A DNA stretch of 64,000 bases, from positions 7,370,989-7,434,988 of the forward strand of contig CAJINV010000005.1 of assembly GCA_905178155.1 (NCBI GenBank), given 5' to 3'. Every line of letters starts with the position of its first letter. The first letter of the stretch is position 1. Below, piece by piece: positions 25,401-37,000 of this stretch. The stretch comes from Amoebophrya sp. A120. Its lineage: Eukaryota; Sar; Dinophyceae; Syndiniales; Amoebophryaceae. The position numbers were made by a program, and so were the translations under genes. Under the pieces are notes generated by a model, which did no database searches, was not told the origin of the DNA, and saw only the letters and a list, made by a program, of their open reading frames with translations.

Positions 25401-28400
25401 CAGTCTGCGAAACATGGTTTCCACCGACGTGTTTCTGGCCAGGGAAGACATGCTGGCAACACCTGTACACCATCACGCACCTCACCAGCCGGCGAAGCAG
25501 AGCTCCCAGCTGGGAGCTGCACCTTCACATCAGGCAGTGGGGACGATGCCGCATGCGCAACCGCAACAAGAAGGCCTTTCAACACAAAAACCCACGAGGC
25601 CGCACGACACCGAGAAACAGCAAATCGACCAGGGTCAGCGAGAGATGCCCACCAAGGATCACGACGGATATATTGTAGAGAACGACAATTCCATGGAGGC
25701 CATGATGGGGTATTTCTTAGACAACCAGTATGGATTGCAAATATGTCTGGGTCTGGAAAGTTGGAACTTGTATTGCTGCTCTTACATTCCTGTGAAATCT
25801 GTACTGCGTGACCATAACAAAAGTCGCAGCCTCTACTCTTGTCATACGCGAACGCAGCCTCTCATGCGGACTGCGTATGAGAACAAAACGTTCTGCAAAC
25901 TTGTCATGCTTTCCTGCATAAGGAAGGGCTCTCTACTTGATGCACATTTTAGCATCAGAAATTTCCAGTAGACCCTGAAATATTTGCATTTGATAACCAC
26001 GAGGACGAAGCGATTCACACGGGGAAACAGAAGGTTGAAACCCTTATGGTCGACGACCCAGATCTCGCGATGAAACACTTGAAAGCGGGCGGAGATGAGG
26101 ACTTCGCCTCACTAAACAACTTCGGTGCAGCTGGTGGTCTTGCTATCAATCCAACAGAGATCAGTAGGTTCAACATGCGGCGCATGGCGAGTTCGATGCG
26201 GTTCACGACGCAGCCAACGCGGGCCATGACAACTAGGAGCTCGCTGGACAGAAATAGTAACGGGTCTTCGGTTGATGTACCAGCATCTACCGCAGATAAT
26301 ATGTTTCTCCCTGCAGTCCCAGAAGGGGAATACGAAAGACCGCTGACCATGCGAGGAGATTCGACAAGACGAGAAAGCGCTGGGGGCTTACTGCAGTCTT
26401 CGCGCCGAGGAGGAGGAGGGTCTATTTCTACTAGGAACTACCCTGCAAGAAGTAGGAGTGGCGCTACTTCTAGGTTTTCATCTTCCTCAGGAGCCCTGCA
26501 AGAAGACGCTCTTTACGACCACGGGAAACGCCCGAATCAGTCCTGGTTCCAGCACTTCTACTCCGCTCTGCAGGCCCGGAGCACCGCCATCCAACTAGAG
26601 CAAGAGGCGGCGACTCCCGCGACCATTACGGATTACAGCTCCAACAGCAGCGAATACTCCGCTTCGGGGGTCTTGGAAAGAGCGGGGTATGGGCGGTTGT
26701 CGTCGTCTACAGCGACAGGTACTTCTGCTTCCAGCGCCGCATCGGCCTCCGCCTCAGAGGCAGACTTTAACAGTAGGTCTTATCAGAACTACCAGCAGAA
26801 CTTCTACCCTTACTCCTCTCCTCTCAACGACGGGACCACGACCAGTTTCCGGCCGAGTTGGCACGACCATTATGAAACCGTAGAAGAATACGATGCGGAT
26901 CAGGGCTGGTATAGTGATGCGTATGCAGCTGCCACTGGCACTGACTACGCTTACCCTTATGACGCCGCCGCGGGGGGGTACGACGAAACCTATCATTACC
27001 AAGGCAGCGACAGAAGAAGTCCTTCCAGTATGAACAGAAGAAACAAGGGTTTTTTCGCGGCTCTGTTCGAGAAAACCTGGGCGACAGTGGAGGAGTACAC
27101 AAATTTGACGGGAAGTAGAGGAACAGGAAGAACAAGGACAGGGGCGGCCTATCAACGCGATGAATATACTAATCAGGACCTCCACCGCCAAATAGCAGAC
27201 CAAAAATCTTCTTTTGTTGATCCAGGTCAACATCATCAACACCAGCGGTACTATAACACTTACGAGGACTACGGATCCTATGCAGATGTCGAAGAGGATG
27301 AAAGCGAGGAGCACAGCCCGTATCAAATGCAAAAATGTCTTGGTCTGGAAGATTGCGAGATTTGTCATGCTTGTCTGGCATGACCAAAAAGTTTGTGATG
27401 CATGTCTAAGAAGAGACCCTTTTGCCTGTCACGCAAAAACGCAGTTTGTCACGCGAAAAACGCAACACAAAGAAGCGCAGATATTTCTCATGCTTGGCTG
27501 TGCATTACAGAGCATTCACTATTCCCAACGCAGCACTACAAGTTTCCAGACCCAGTCATTTTTGCATTTGATAGCCCCTTTATTTTCGCCACGGGCCAGA
27601 ACGTCCGCTATCTCGCAGCAGCCGGCGGTGGTGGAGCTGCCGCTGTCGAAAAACTTGCTGCAGGAGAAAAGAAGAGAGCTGCTCGCGCCGCCCCTGCATC
27701 GCCGGTGGTCCCTCCGCCCGAGGAGGGTTCCGCCGGTGGTGCGTTGTCGATCGTGGCAGGTGGGGGCGGAAGTAAAAATGCCGTTGGAGCTGCTTCGGGT
27801 CAGGAGGGAGAAGACGCCCATAACGTGACGCCGCCTGCACCACCGGGACAAATACCTGCGAATGCAGCTCCGAAGAAAAAGCTGAAAGCTTCCGGCATCC
27901 GAAAGGGGACGAAAACGGAGGTGAGCCCTTACAGATTAGCGGAAAGTAATCAGCAGATATCAAATGCAAAAATGTCTGGGTCTGGAGGGTTGGAACTTGT
28001 GATGCTAACTTTGGACTCTAAAAGCATCTGCATTGCATGACCGGCAAGAGGAGTCTAGTTTGTGCTACGCAGGGAGGGCTGCATTTGTCATGCGGAGTAG
28101 GCATCAAAGCCCTCTAAAAATTTGTGATGCTAGGCCGTGCATTACACACATCCGGGGTCATACAAAATATGCATGACAAACCCGGCAACATTCGAGACCC
28201 AGACATTTTTGCACTTGATAGCAAAGTTCTTCTATCAATCCAAACCCGAACACGGCGCAGGGCGCGAAAGCAGCAAGCTATGCAACTGTCAGGATTGAAA
28301 TCGTCAAAGTTGAAATAGTTTATCATGCATAAAATGCGACGCAGAAACTACCTGTCTTGCAGAGTAGGCAAGGAAGGCAGATTGTAAGCCTGTTGCGGGG

Positions 28401-31400
28401 TAGAAATAGAGCTGGTAAAGTAGCATGACAAAAGGCGTCTTCCTGACCTAAACAGCATGACAAACTGGGCTTCGGCTCTACTAAAATTTGTCATCCGCCG
28501 CTTGGAAATTAGGCTTCCAACTGGTATCGGTTTTAGGCATTACAAGTTATTTCGACTTTGTCGATTTCAACTCTGACACATCCATACAAGCACGGTCAAG
28601 GCTAGTACTAAAACTGTGGCACGGGGGCGGGCGAAGAAGAAGGGCGGGGTGAAGGGCGCTACTCCGTCAATGTTGAGCAACAACAGTAGAAACGTCGAAC
28701 AGTCGAACTATAGTAACTTATCCGACCACTCCGATGTTGCGAGTCAACCGTCTACTGGGGGCAACGACCGAAACGCCCGGTCCCTGTCACAAAAGAGCAG
28801 CTCTTCTAGTCAGGAAGAGGAGGGACAGGCTAAGAAGAAAAATGCTTCTCATAGTAGTAGAGCTGCGCCGGGGGCGGTTGAGAATAAAACTTCGCAGGCT
28901 TCCACTTCTTCCCAGCAACAGCAGTCTGCTTCTCGCGGTCACTCAACTGCGAAGGAGGTGATGAATAACATTCAGGAACGGCGGGAGAATTTGGAAGCCC
29001 GGTCCCAGTTCAACCCGTTGAAAGCCAAAGCAAGTCAGAAGTACACCGCAAAAGCGGTGACCGCGATCATTTTCGTCTCCGGGTTCGCAGACCACAACGG
29101 CGCGGTGCAAGAGGGATTGGACATGTTCTGGCACCTGTTCCGGTTGAAACAGTCGTTGGAGTACTTGTATCCGGACCACAAGCATTTGATCTACGTGAGG
29201 ATATCAACTGTAAAAGTGTCTGGGTCTGGAAGGATGTCACTTGTGATGCGCATTTCAGAACACAGAAAAATCTCTCATGCATAGGTAGCAAAAGCTGCCT
29301 AGTTTCTGTCACCAAACTGGGGCGACATTTGTCATGCGGATTTGGCATTGCGGAAGCTTCTCGAAACCTGTGATGCTAGAGCTTCCATGCCAGACCTTCT
29401 CTGTCATGCAAAAATAGCATGACTCTTCCAGACCCAGACATTTTTGCATTTGATAGAGGAGGTTTGAGAACCACTTCGACATTGTGGATTTCTTCGATTT
29501 ATGCATTGCAAAAGCTTATCATACTAGTTCAAATTCCATTACAAATTTGCTCAGCATGACAAAGGAATTTGCAGTGCTGTTTTGGCTTTACAAGGGAGAT
29601 TTGTCATGCCTAGCTGCAATTTGTAGTACGACTACGAGTCTGAAGATACTTTTGCAATGCATACGATTTCCAGAGAACGGGGATGAAGGTCTTGAAGAAC
29701 CTCGTGTGGTTCGAGCTGCGGATGCACGGGCACCCAGACATATGAAATGGCACAGCTTTCGTCCCTCCCCCTCAACATTTGTCATGCAAAATACCCAAAA
29801 ATCCACCCTTTGCCTCTTGGCACTGTTTGCATCACAAGTTCTGGTAGCTGCCCAAATAGCACTACACTCCAGCGCATCAAATTTGTCATGCAAAACCGGC
29901 TTTACTTTGTTTTGTTTCCTTAATTACTTAATACATACATACAAATGATGATGATGATGCTTAAGTTATGGCTGATTCTTATTGTTTTATTTTTCATTAA
30001 GAGGCCTTCCTCGCCACCCGGACGTCCTGCCGGTAGACCACCAATGTCATGCAAAACCGGCATTCTTGCTGATGCTTGTATTGCTGTCCATGCAGTATAC
30101 AAATGAGGGGGAGAGATAGTTGTGCACTCTCATAAGATATGATGAAAACGAGTCGGGTGTTGGAATTAGAGGATATGATTATCCCCTTCGAAATGAGCCG
30201 CAACGCGGTGAGAGCCCCTTTGGGTATCCTCTGCAAAAGTATCGTACTCGTATTGCAATCGTGCATTACAAATTTTTTTATCTAGGTAAATCAGCATTAC
30301 AAATTTACTTTCTCATGCCTGGGAAATTTGTCATGCATCTATACAAGTACGATGCTTTTGCATTGCATATTGGGCGGCTTACCGCAGTGCTGCCAACGGT
30401 GTTGCGCCCCCCGGAAGCCGAAACCCGCGATATCCAAGGCCAAGCCGCAGGGCGGGGCCGGAGCCGCGCCCATGTTCCACCACGGGCCGAAAATGGCGAA
30501 TTTTTTGCGGAAGATGGACGCCATGGACTTGTACGAAAGCAAGAAAGACGACGCTACGGGGACAAAACTCCAAATAGAGGAAAAAAGACATAACAAGGGT
30601 GTAGTAGGCGATAGAAAGAGCTCGAGAACAGACCGTTGGTCGGTGTCCGACCATATAAGGCACTCGTTGACTGGCTTAACCCCGGAAGAGGCGGCGCGGA
30701 GGGAAAAGGAGAACTTTGTAAATCGGAAAATTGATAAAAATTGGCAGCCCGAGGTGAAAACCTACACGTGGTGCTGTTGTCTGAAAGGGAGAAACAGACG
30801 CTACCACCCCTTCGCCGAAGCCTTGGCGGAACAGCAAATCGCAATTCCGACCATGCAAAAGCAACACAGCTACCGGATAGAAGAGTCGGTGGTTTACAGG
30901 TTGCATTCGTCCATCCTCAACGGCAGAACATCCGATTTCGCGCCGGACAGAGACACGAGGTCAACGATGAACCCGAATTACAATTCCGCGCCAAGTGTAA
31001 TGCAGCAACAGCAACACGAGGGCAAACAGGCTTTCGACAACCGGCATGCGGACGTGATTGACCCGACGAGTGAGGCGTTTGAATCGGACGAATTCTGGTT
31101 CGTCCGAGTTGTTATGAAATGCAAAAGCCTCGTTCTAGTAGTAATCGCATTACAAATTTGCTCAGCATGACCAATGGCATTTCTGATGCTGCTTTACCTT
31201 GAAAAAAGAGATTTGTCATGCATAAATGCGATTACTACGAGTGCGATACTTTTGCACAGGATAGGTGTGATTCTCCTGTCCAAATGTAGCAGCCCCGACT
31301 ACCCGCTGACCATCTACAACATGAGTTGCGAGGTGGGAAAAGACCCCCAGAACGGGATCGCGATGAACATGATGAAATTGTTCCAGTCGCTAAATAAAGT

Positions 31401-32428
31401 GAAGAAAGTTCCCATCCAAATGTTCGCCGCCCGGGAGTCTATCGCACCGAGAATGCCAACAGATTTACCCGTTCCCGTTTTAGAATTCGAAACGGGATTA
31501 GATGACGGGAGCGAAGAACTACGGGCGAGCCAAATCGCCGCGGCGAATTATATGAACGCTAGGGCAACTGCTGGGGGAGGGGGTCCTCAAGGTGGTCAAC
31601 GGCCTGCTCCGACTGCAGTGCACAAAAACCCCTACAAATTCGTGGTGAAAAATGCGTTCGCGAGGAATCCGAAGCAGATCAAGAAAAACATCAAGACTTT
31701 GAGTGGAATGAATGTTGCTAACGGGCAGGCAAGCAATGGTGCTAGTAATCCTTCCTCGCGCAGCATCTACGAGCGGTTTACGAATTACGAGTCCATCGAT
31801 GCAGACGTGAAGGATTTTGACTACTTGTTGACTCGGTACTTGTATCAACTGCAAATATGTCTGGGTCTGGGAGAACGGAACTTGTGATGCTGCATCTGGA
31901 TTGCAAAAAATCTGTATTGCAGGAGCAGCAGAGTGAATGTATTTTTTGCTGCGCGGACAGGGCATTTGTCATGCGGAATAGGTATCAAGAAGCCTTCAAA
32001 AAATCTGTGATGCTAGGGCATGCATCACAGACATCGTGGCTCATGCAAAACGTGCGTGACAAGTCTCGGAATTTTCTAGACCCAGACGTATTTGCGATGG
32101 ATAACTTGATCAACGATCAGAATGAGATGGACTACCATTACTGCCGGCATTATCAACTGCAAAAATGTCTGGGTCTGGAAGACTCATGCTGTTTTTGCAT
32201 GACACAGAAGGTCTGGCATGGAAGCTCTAGCATCACAGGTTTCGAGAAGCCTCCGCCATGCCGAATCCGCATGACAAATCCCCCATTTTGTTGACAGAAA
32301 GCGGGCAGCTTTTGCTACCTATGCATGACAGATTTTTCTGTGTTCTGAGATGCGCATCACAAGTTCTGACTCTTCCAGACCCAGACACTTTTGCAATCCA
32401 TAGGCATGTGGAAGTCGTCCCGACGTAG
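19442..32428 (+). CDS. Very large unknown protein with two membrane helices
   Basis: Exons: 19442-21422, 21697-21897, 22167-22243, 22407-22645, 22908-24189, 24447-24503, 24778-25727, 26000-27319, 27578-27957, 28226-28278, 28592-29201, 29461-29499, 29669-29740, 30140-30224, 30375-31112, 31269-31842, 32109-32150, 32408-32428; about 2906 aa. Residues 1-~660 are low complexity (Ser, Gly, Asn, Thr, Gln). A folded-looking region follows (LEPWMLRGVDFDVKN, FLKVAEPSSGDILEAARHV). Two hydrophobic helices lie near residues 1315-1340 and 1350-1376 (GEITGILFGLYFMF; LIVIYIVSGLAVLTGIMVV). After them come a globular stretch (NPYWVEAIFNPITGFFECEF), a Tyr/Ser/Gly-rich linker and further folded parts (AVTAIIFVSGFADHNG; VILLSKCSSPDYPLTIYN). 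No family recognised. It could be two genes, but every junction joins in frame and no internal gap looks intergenic. The stop at 32426-32428 follows the TSD rule; another frame stays open to 32655. Confidence 0.65.
21423..21696 (+). mobile_element. Family A introner
   Basis: TSD gagca. Ends the first, almost 2-kb exon; in-frame (SSLS to SGQSNLASG). Confidence 0.9.
21898..22166 (+). mobile_element. Family A introner
   Basis: TSD cgaca. In-frame (HFYD to TWGDKILF). Confidence 0.9.
22244..22406 (+). mobile_element. Family B introner
   Basis: TSD ccatg, part of an 8-nt direct repeat accatgta at the ends. In-frame (LLLQTM to YPSNLLKS). Confidence 0.9.
22646..22907 (+). mobile_element. Family A introner
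   Basis: TSD aacta. Interior closely similar to the copy at 27320-27577. Confidence 0.9.
24190..24446 (+). mobile_element. Family A introner
   Basis: TSD tcgtg. Joins LFVSFV to TVRDQAPPEG. Confidence 0.9.
24504..24777 (+). mobile_element. Family A introner
   Basis: TSD cttac. Arms carry changes (TCTGAGTCTGGA; right end GGTTGATA). A 57-nt exon separates it from the preceding copy. Confidence 0.88.
25728..25999 (+). mobile_element. Family A introner
   Basis: TSD aacca. The right arm is mutated (TTTCCAGTAGACCCTGAAAT), so this is an older copy. Confidence 0.85.
27320..27577 (+). mobile_element. Family A introner
   Basis: TSD agccc. In-frame (EEHSP to FIFATGQN). Confidence 0.9.
27958..28225 (+). 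mobile_element. Family A introner
   Basis: TSD gcaga/gcaaa. In-frame (NQQ to SSSINPNP). Confidence 0.88.
28279..28591 (+). mobile_element. Family D introner
   Basis: TSD caagc, perfect. In-frame (AKAAS to TVKASTKT). Confidence 0.9.
29202..29460 (+). mobile_element. Family A introner
   Basis: TSD gagga. Same subfamily and orientation as 42404-42660, and the reverse complement of 32151-32407 and 50276-50536. Confidence 0.9.
29500..29668 (+). mobile_element. Family B introner
   Basis: TSD cgatt. In-frame (IVDFFDF to QRTGMKVL); the flanking exon is 39 nt. Confidence 0.88.
29741..30139 (+). mobile_element. Family F introner with internal duplication
   Basis: TSD agaca/agata. At 399 bp it is longer than the other F copies (about 231-259 bp). 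The 16-nt word GTCATGCAAAACCGGC occurs at 29885 and again at 30046, bracketing AT-rich sequence absent from the other F copies: a duplication or nested insertion. Removal gives HPDMMKTSRVLELEDM. Confidence 0.8.
30225..30374 (+). mobile_element. Family B introner
   Basis: TSD ttggg. Joins VRAPLG to GLPQCCQRCC in frame. Confidence 0.9.
31113..31268 (+). mobile_element. Family B introner
   Basis: TSD gttgt/ggtgt. Joins FWFVRV to VILLSKCSS. Confidence 0.88.
31843..32108 (+). mobile_element. Family A introner
   Basis: TSD acttg. Joins LLTRYL to INDQNEMDY. Confidence 0.9.
32151..32407 (+). mobile_element. Family A introner, inverted subfamily copy
   Basis: TSD ggcat. The interior is the reverse complement of 29202-29460. 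Exact removal leads to RHVEVVPT and a stop. Confidence 0.88.
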
Positions 32429-34085
32429 AGGTAGAAGACGACCGCGTGCTCCTGGTGGTGATCGAAATAGCAAATTCATGTTCGGAAGTAGAACAGAACT
32501 TTCACGACCTGGAACAACTCCACATGGGCGACAAGAAAAATCGAATTGGGTACCATAGCAGTACAAGAAGAAGAAGAAGAAGAAGTAGAACGCGACATAA
32601 TAAATTTTCTCACTCTAGTACTGTAAACACGCAGGAGAAGTATACCGCAATCTAAATCTTCGCAACATAGTAAAACCAAAGGAAAAGCGCTTCTGACGAT
32701 TGCGCATGAACAATTATCTCGTCCCTAATTATCGTTTATGTACAATTCATTTCGAGAAGATATCTTATACGCACAGAAGACACACACATACTTACACATT
32801 TTTTCAGTTTTATCGAGATTGTGCGTCAGCACGTCTTGTTTGAACATGTAGCGACCTCCCCTGAAGAATTTGAGAAATGGAAGGACCTAGATTCATTTTC
32901 TCTCTAGGACTACATGCGCAGACGTTTTCGTTTTCCTATACTACACAACTTTTCGTTAGTCATGCAAGATCGAGGACCTCAAGAACAGCTACACAGCGCT
33001 CGCACAGCAGCTACATAGCATGGAAGAGTTTTTCCCCTTATAATTTACTTCATTTGACAAGCATAAACTACAGGCACTTGAGAATAGGCGTCGTTGTCGA
33101 ATGCGGGCGCCCAAGAGCACATGCGTGGATGTTGCTGTGTTCATTGCCGATAATCATGATCAAGATCTTTGTGTAATTGCGGTTACACGCAACATCAAGC
33201 TGCTGATGTTGACATCAAGGTAAAGATCAACTGCAAGTAGAGGACCACGCGGTTTAGGTTTGTCACGATCCAGAATCAAGCACTACGCATTGTTTTGGAG
33301 AAGAAGTAGAAGAGGGCTGCGCTTTCTAGGGTTGGTTTACCAAAGTAGATCCATAGCACCATTCCCATCTTTCCGATTTCTAACTGGGAGTAGTCAACAT
33401 ACTTACAGCAACGGAGAGCCAGGATCTTGACTCTCTTAGTTCGGATGGACGAGGTGAAGATGTCGATCATCATGATCTAGTTATCTGTCTAGCAGCTCCT
33501 CTGAAGATCTAGAAAGCCTGCGGTCAAGGAAAAAGTTGTCATGTTGGAGGTAAGTAGTGCAAGAGATTTTTGTGTACTTATCAATCTGTGTTTACGACGT
33601 AGTGCTAGAACTTCATGTAGACTTTCTGATCGTGCGCACTCACGCTCAGGATCGAAGCACTATCGATCATGTGGTGCAGTAGAAAAAACGCAATCATTTT
33701 TTCCATCTTGTTCGCAAACACAATATTTTGAAGATACGTCAGCGCCACTACTTAGCGTATATCTGTTTTGATTCCACCGCCTTATAGGACAGCATGGACA
33801 GGAACAGATTTCAACATTTACATTTCCCAAGTACGGAGCGCTTTTGTTACTTTCAATATTGAATGATCGACAGCATTTTTTCTCGAATAGCACTTTTAGT
33901 ACGAATTCTGAAAAAGTTTTTCACACGACCGTGGAGACATTTCCTGGTCCGGCGGAAAACGTTCGTTATTACTCGGAAAGAAGGACTTCTACCAGGTCCA
34001 GGACATAAGTTTCCTTTACCAGCAACTACTTCTTTTTTCAAAAAATAAAAACTTCCACAACGTACTATCAATCTCCACAACTACG
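32429..34085. other. Intergenic, no gene seen
   Basis: About 1.65 kb without TIR elements. A frame at 32409-32655 rich in Glu/Asp and then Arg is open and could be an alternative C-terminus of the previous gene if its last junction differs. The rest shows nothing. Confidence 0.45.
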
Positions 34086-37000
34086 ATGATTCCATCCACA
34101 CCCTTATTTGCCGCGGGGCGGCCACAGTCGCTGGCGGTATCAGCAGCCCTGCTCCTTTCTGCATTTCTTGCGAGCAGGCCGGTTCTCGGAGCTAGCAGTA
34201 GTAGAACAGAAGGTGGTGGTGGTGGTGTCAATATGCTCCCGCCGCAGCCACAGTTCCCCACGACCACGACGCCGGCGACGAGATTCTACAAGCCGCACAC
34301 CTTTGAGAAGCGAGAGACGGGTTTTCGCGCTGGGAGTTTTGCTAGCAGGGGCCCTTCGACGCAGTTCACAACTCTGACCGGAGCGACTGGTGCACCGAAC
34401 AAGCGTAAGAAGTACTACTCACACATGTATGCCGCCGTGGATAATTTTGCTACGTTCTCTAGTACGCCCGGACTTGCCTTGAACGGTGCTAGCATCCACT
34501 TTACGCTGCGACTGAAGGAGAAAGACAGCTGGCGGCAGTCAAAGAAGGCGAAGGCTTCTTCTATGAGTGACTGCAGAAATTATGAAGCCGGAGGAAGTGG
34601 AAGTACTGGTTCTGCTGGCCCTGGCGCGCCTTCGTGGTCTTCTTCTCTCATCGAAGATGAAGCTCAGGCCCGCCTCGGTCAAAAATCTCGCCCGATCAGG
34701 CGACAACGCGGGGAGTTAGAGGCAATGTCTGATCTGTTGGAGGCCGCGAGGGTGAAAAAGCCGCGACTTTTTAGCGTCGCGGAGCGGGTACAGAAGATTG
34801 AGGAAGGCAGGACTGCAGCACCAGCAGCAGCAGCTTCAACCCACAAGCGGAAAGCCTCTCCAACTTCTCTTGAACAAGCCTCATCGAGTGCTGGCACTAG
34901 TAGCTTGCGGCAAAAAATACAAGACGTGTCCGAAGAAGCAGGGACGAGCGCGGCCACAACATCGTCCTCTCCTCGCTTGACGCCTGACGCAAAGCGCCGG
35001 AAACTGTTTGACTCTGAAGCGCCGGCGTGGTCCACTAGTAGCGGCACCGGGAATAAAGAGGAAGACAAGAGGACGGTCACAAATTCAATCCTTAGGTCCG
35101 CACCGGACTTACGGACCACCCGGCCGGGTGGTCCTTAGGTCCGGTGCCCCAAAAGTTCCGTTACGTAACTTCACAAGCTGCAGCAGCTGAGTCGGCAGAA
35201 CCCTTACACGAGATTCTGCAGGTTATCCATTTTTTGATACTGTAAAAATATCTAGTTTTAAGATTAAGAATTAATTAATTCGTCGCCGGAGTGTGTGTGT
35301 CGAAGCCGGCGTCTCCATGTGGTGTCGGGGCGGATTCGGAGAGGCGCGGCGCCGATGTGGATTCTCCGCGACAGGCGACGGCGGTGGGACGGAAGACGCG
35401 CGACACAGATAGCTGGAGAGGTTGACTTTCGGGCCACACAGGAAGACGGGCTGGACATTTTCGGGCCACACAGGAGGATAGTGGTCCCCGACTTTATCCA
35501 ATACACACACGTAGCAGCAGATAATTTATGTCAACACAGGCAGTCCTGGAATTAATTAATTAACTTAGAAACTAAGTTTCTAAGTTAATTAATTAATTCC
35601 CAGAGCATGTATATGTCAAAAGCATCCCTGGCTTCTTTTTATTTTTTTTGTATCCTTTTTGTTTTTTCTTTACATTTTTGCTTTTTTTTGCTTTTTTGTT
35701 TTGTTTTTTCTTTTTGGATTCTTTTTTTTTTTTTAGAAGCCAGGGATGCTTTTGACATATACATGCTCTGGGAATTAATTAATTAACTTAGAAACTTAGT
35801 TTCTAAGTTAATTAATTAATTCCAGGACTGCCTGTGTTGACATAAATTATCTGCTGCTACGTGTGTGTATTGGATAAAGTCGGGGACCACTATCCTCCTG
35901 TGTGGCCCGAAAATGTCCAGCCCGTCTTCCTGTGTGGCCCGAAAGTCAACCTCTCCAGCTATCTGTGTCGCGCGTCTTCCGTCCCACCGCCGTCGCCTGT
36001 CGCGGAGAATCCACATCGGCGCCGCGCCTCTCCGAATCCGCCCCGACACCACATGGAGACGCCGGCTTCGACACACACACTCCGGCGACGAATTAATTAA
36101 TTCTTAATCTTAAAACTAGATATTTTTACAGCCCCCATTTTTTGCATGGAGGGGCGGCTCTATGCCATAGGCTGTTCTGATGTAGCGCAAAAAGTTTCTT
36201 TATGTGCACTAGGAAGGACTTCCTATTTGATTTCTGAAGCTATTTCGAAAGCTTCGCTTTTGATTTTGCATTGCAGTGAATTCGCCTTCCGCTAAAAACG
36301 TCACCCGTTGGCCGACGTCGTTCGCGAAGGCACGACACCGACGTCGTTCGCGCAGGCACAGCCACAATCGTATCGGGAACGGCGCTGACGCTGCGCCGGC
36401 TGATTTTCTTGCGGCGCCGTTCCCGATACGATTGTGGCTGTGCCTGCGCGAGCGACGTCGGTGTGTCTGCACGTCGGCGTGCCTGCGCGAACGACGTCGG
36501 CCAACTGGTGACGTTCCGCTAATACAGAAACTCAAACCGCAGCAAATGCATACACTGCAACGCAAAAACAAAAGTGGCGAAGCTCGTTAAATAGCTTCAT
36601 AAATCAAATTGGCATAGGCTCGCCCCTTCATGCAGAAAATGAATAACATGCAGAATCTCGCGTAAGATTTCTGCCGTCAGGGTGGGACTCAGCTGCTGCA
36701 GATTGTGAGTGAAGTTGCGTAAAGTAACTTTTGGGGCACCGGACCTAAGTACCACCCGGCCGGGTGGTCCGTAAGTCCGGTGCGGACCTAAGGATTGAAT
36801 TTGTGACCGTCCTCCAATCCGATGAAGAGGAGAAAAACAAGCCAACACCAAGCACTCACACTCCAGATACCGCAACGCATTCGGACGACCTCTCATCATA
36901 GTACCGGACAGCCTGCATTCATGATCTCGTCGGGGTCATCTTCCACTTCTCCTGCCAGCTTTCTTCTGTGCGAAGGAGAACAAGAAGACGATACTTCTCG

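Larger units (their letters stand above)
35069..36814 (+). mobile_element. Foldback DNA transposon acting as an intron
   Basis: TIRs start GAGGACGGTCACAAATTC and match over at least 165 bp. The TSD is CAA (35066-35068 and 36815-36817). The arms continue inward towards a centre near 36405, so the original element was essentially one long inverted repeat of about 0.85 kb. An 892-bp palindrome later interrupted its left arm. No transposase ORF. Element plus TSD is 1749 bp, a multiple of three, and precise removal keeps the host gene open. No canonical GT-AG is available at the TSD-defined ends. Confidence 0.85.

Noticed and set aside
32408-32655. Alternative acidic then Arg-rich C-terminus of the large gene
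   Set aside because: It needs a junction different from the TSD rule that holds at the other sites; kept only as a possible alternative.
35295-36107. Mirrored ORFs on both strands (such as 35295-35555 + and 35816-36076 -)
   Set aside because: They encode identical peptides because they lie in the two arms of the 892-bp palindrome; no start context or homology supports them.
36822-36900. Frame DEEEKNKPTPSTHTPD after the foldback element, ending in a stop at 36898-36900
   Set aside because: It would need the element ends placed away from the CAA repeats and would orphan the clearly coding downstream exons.
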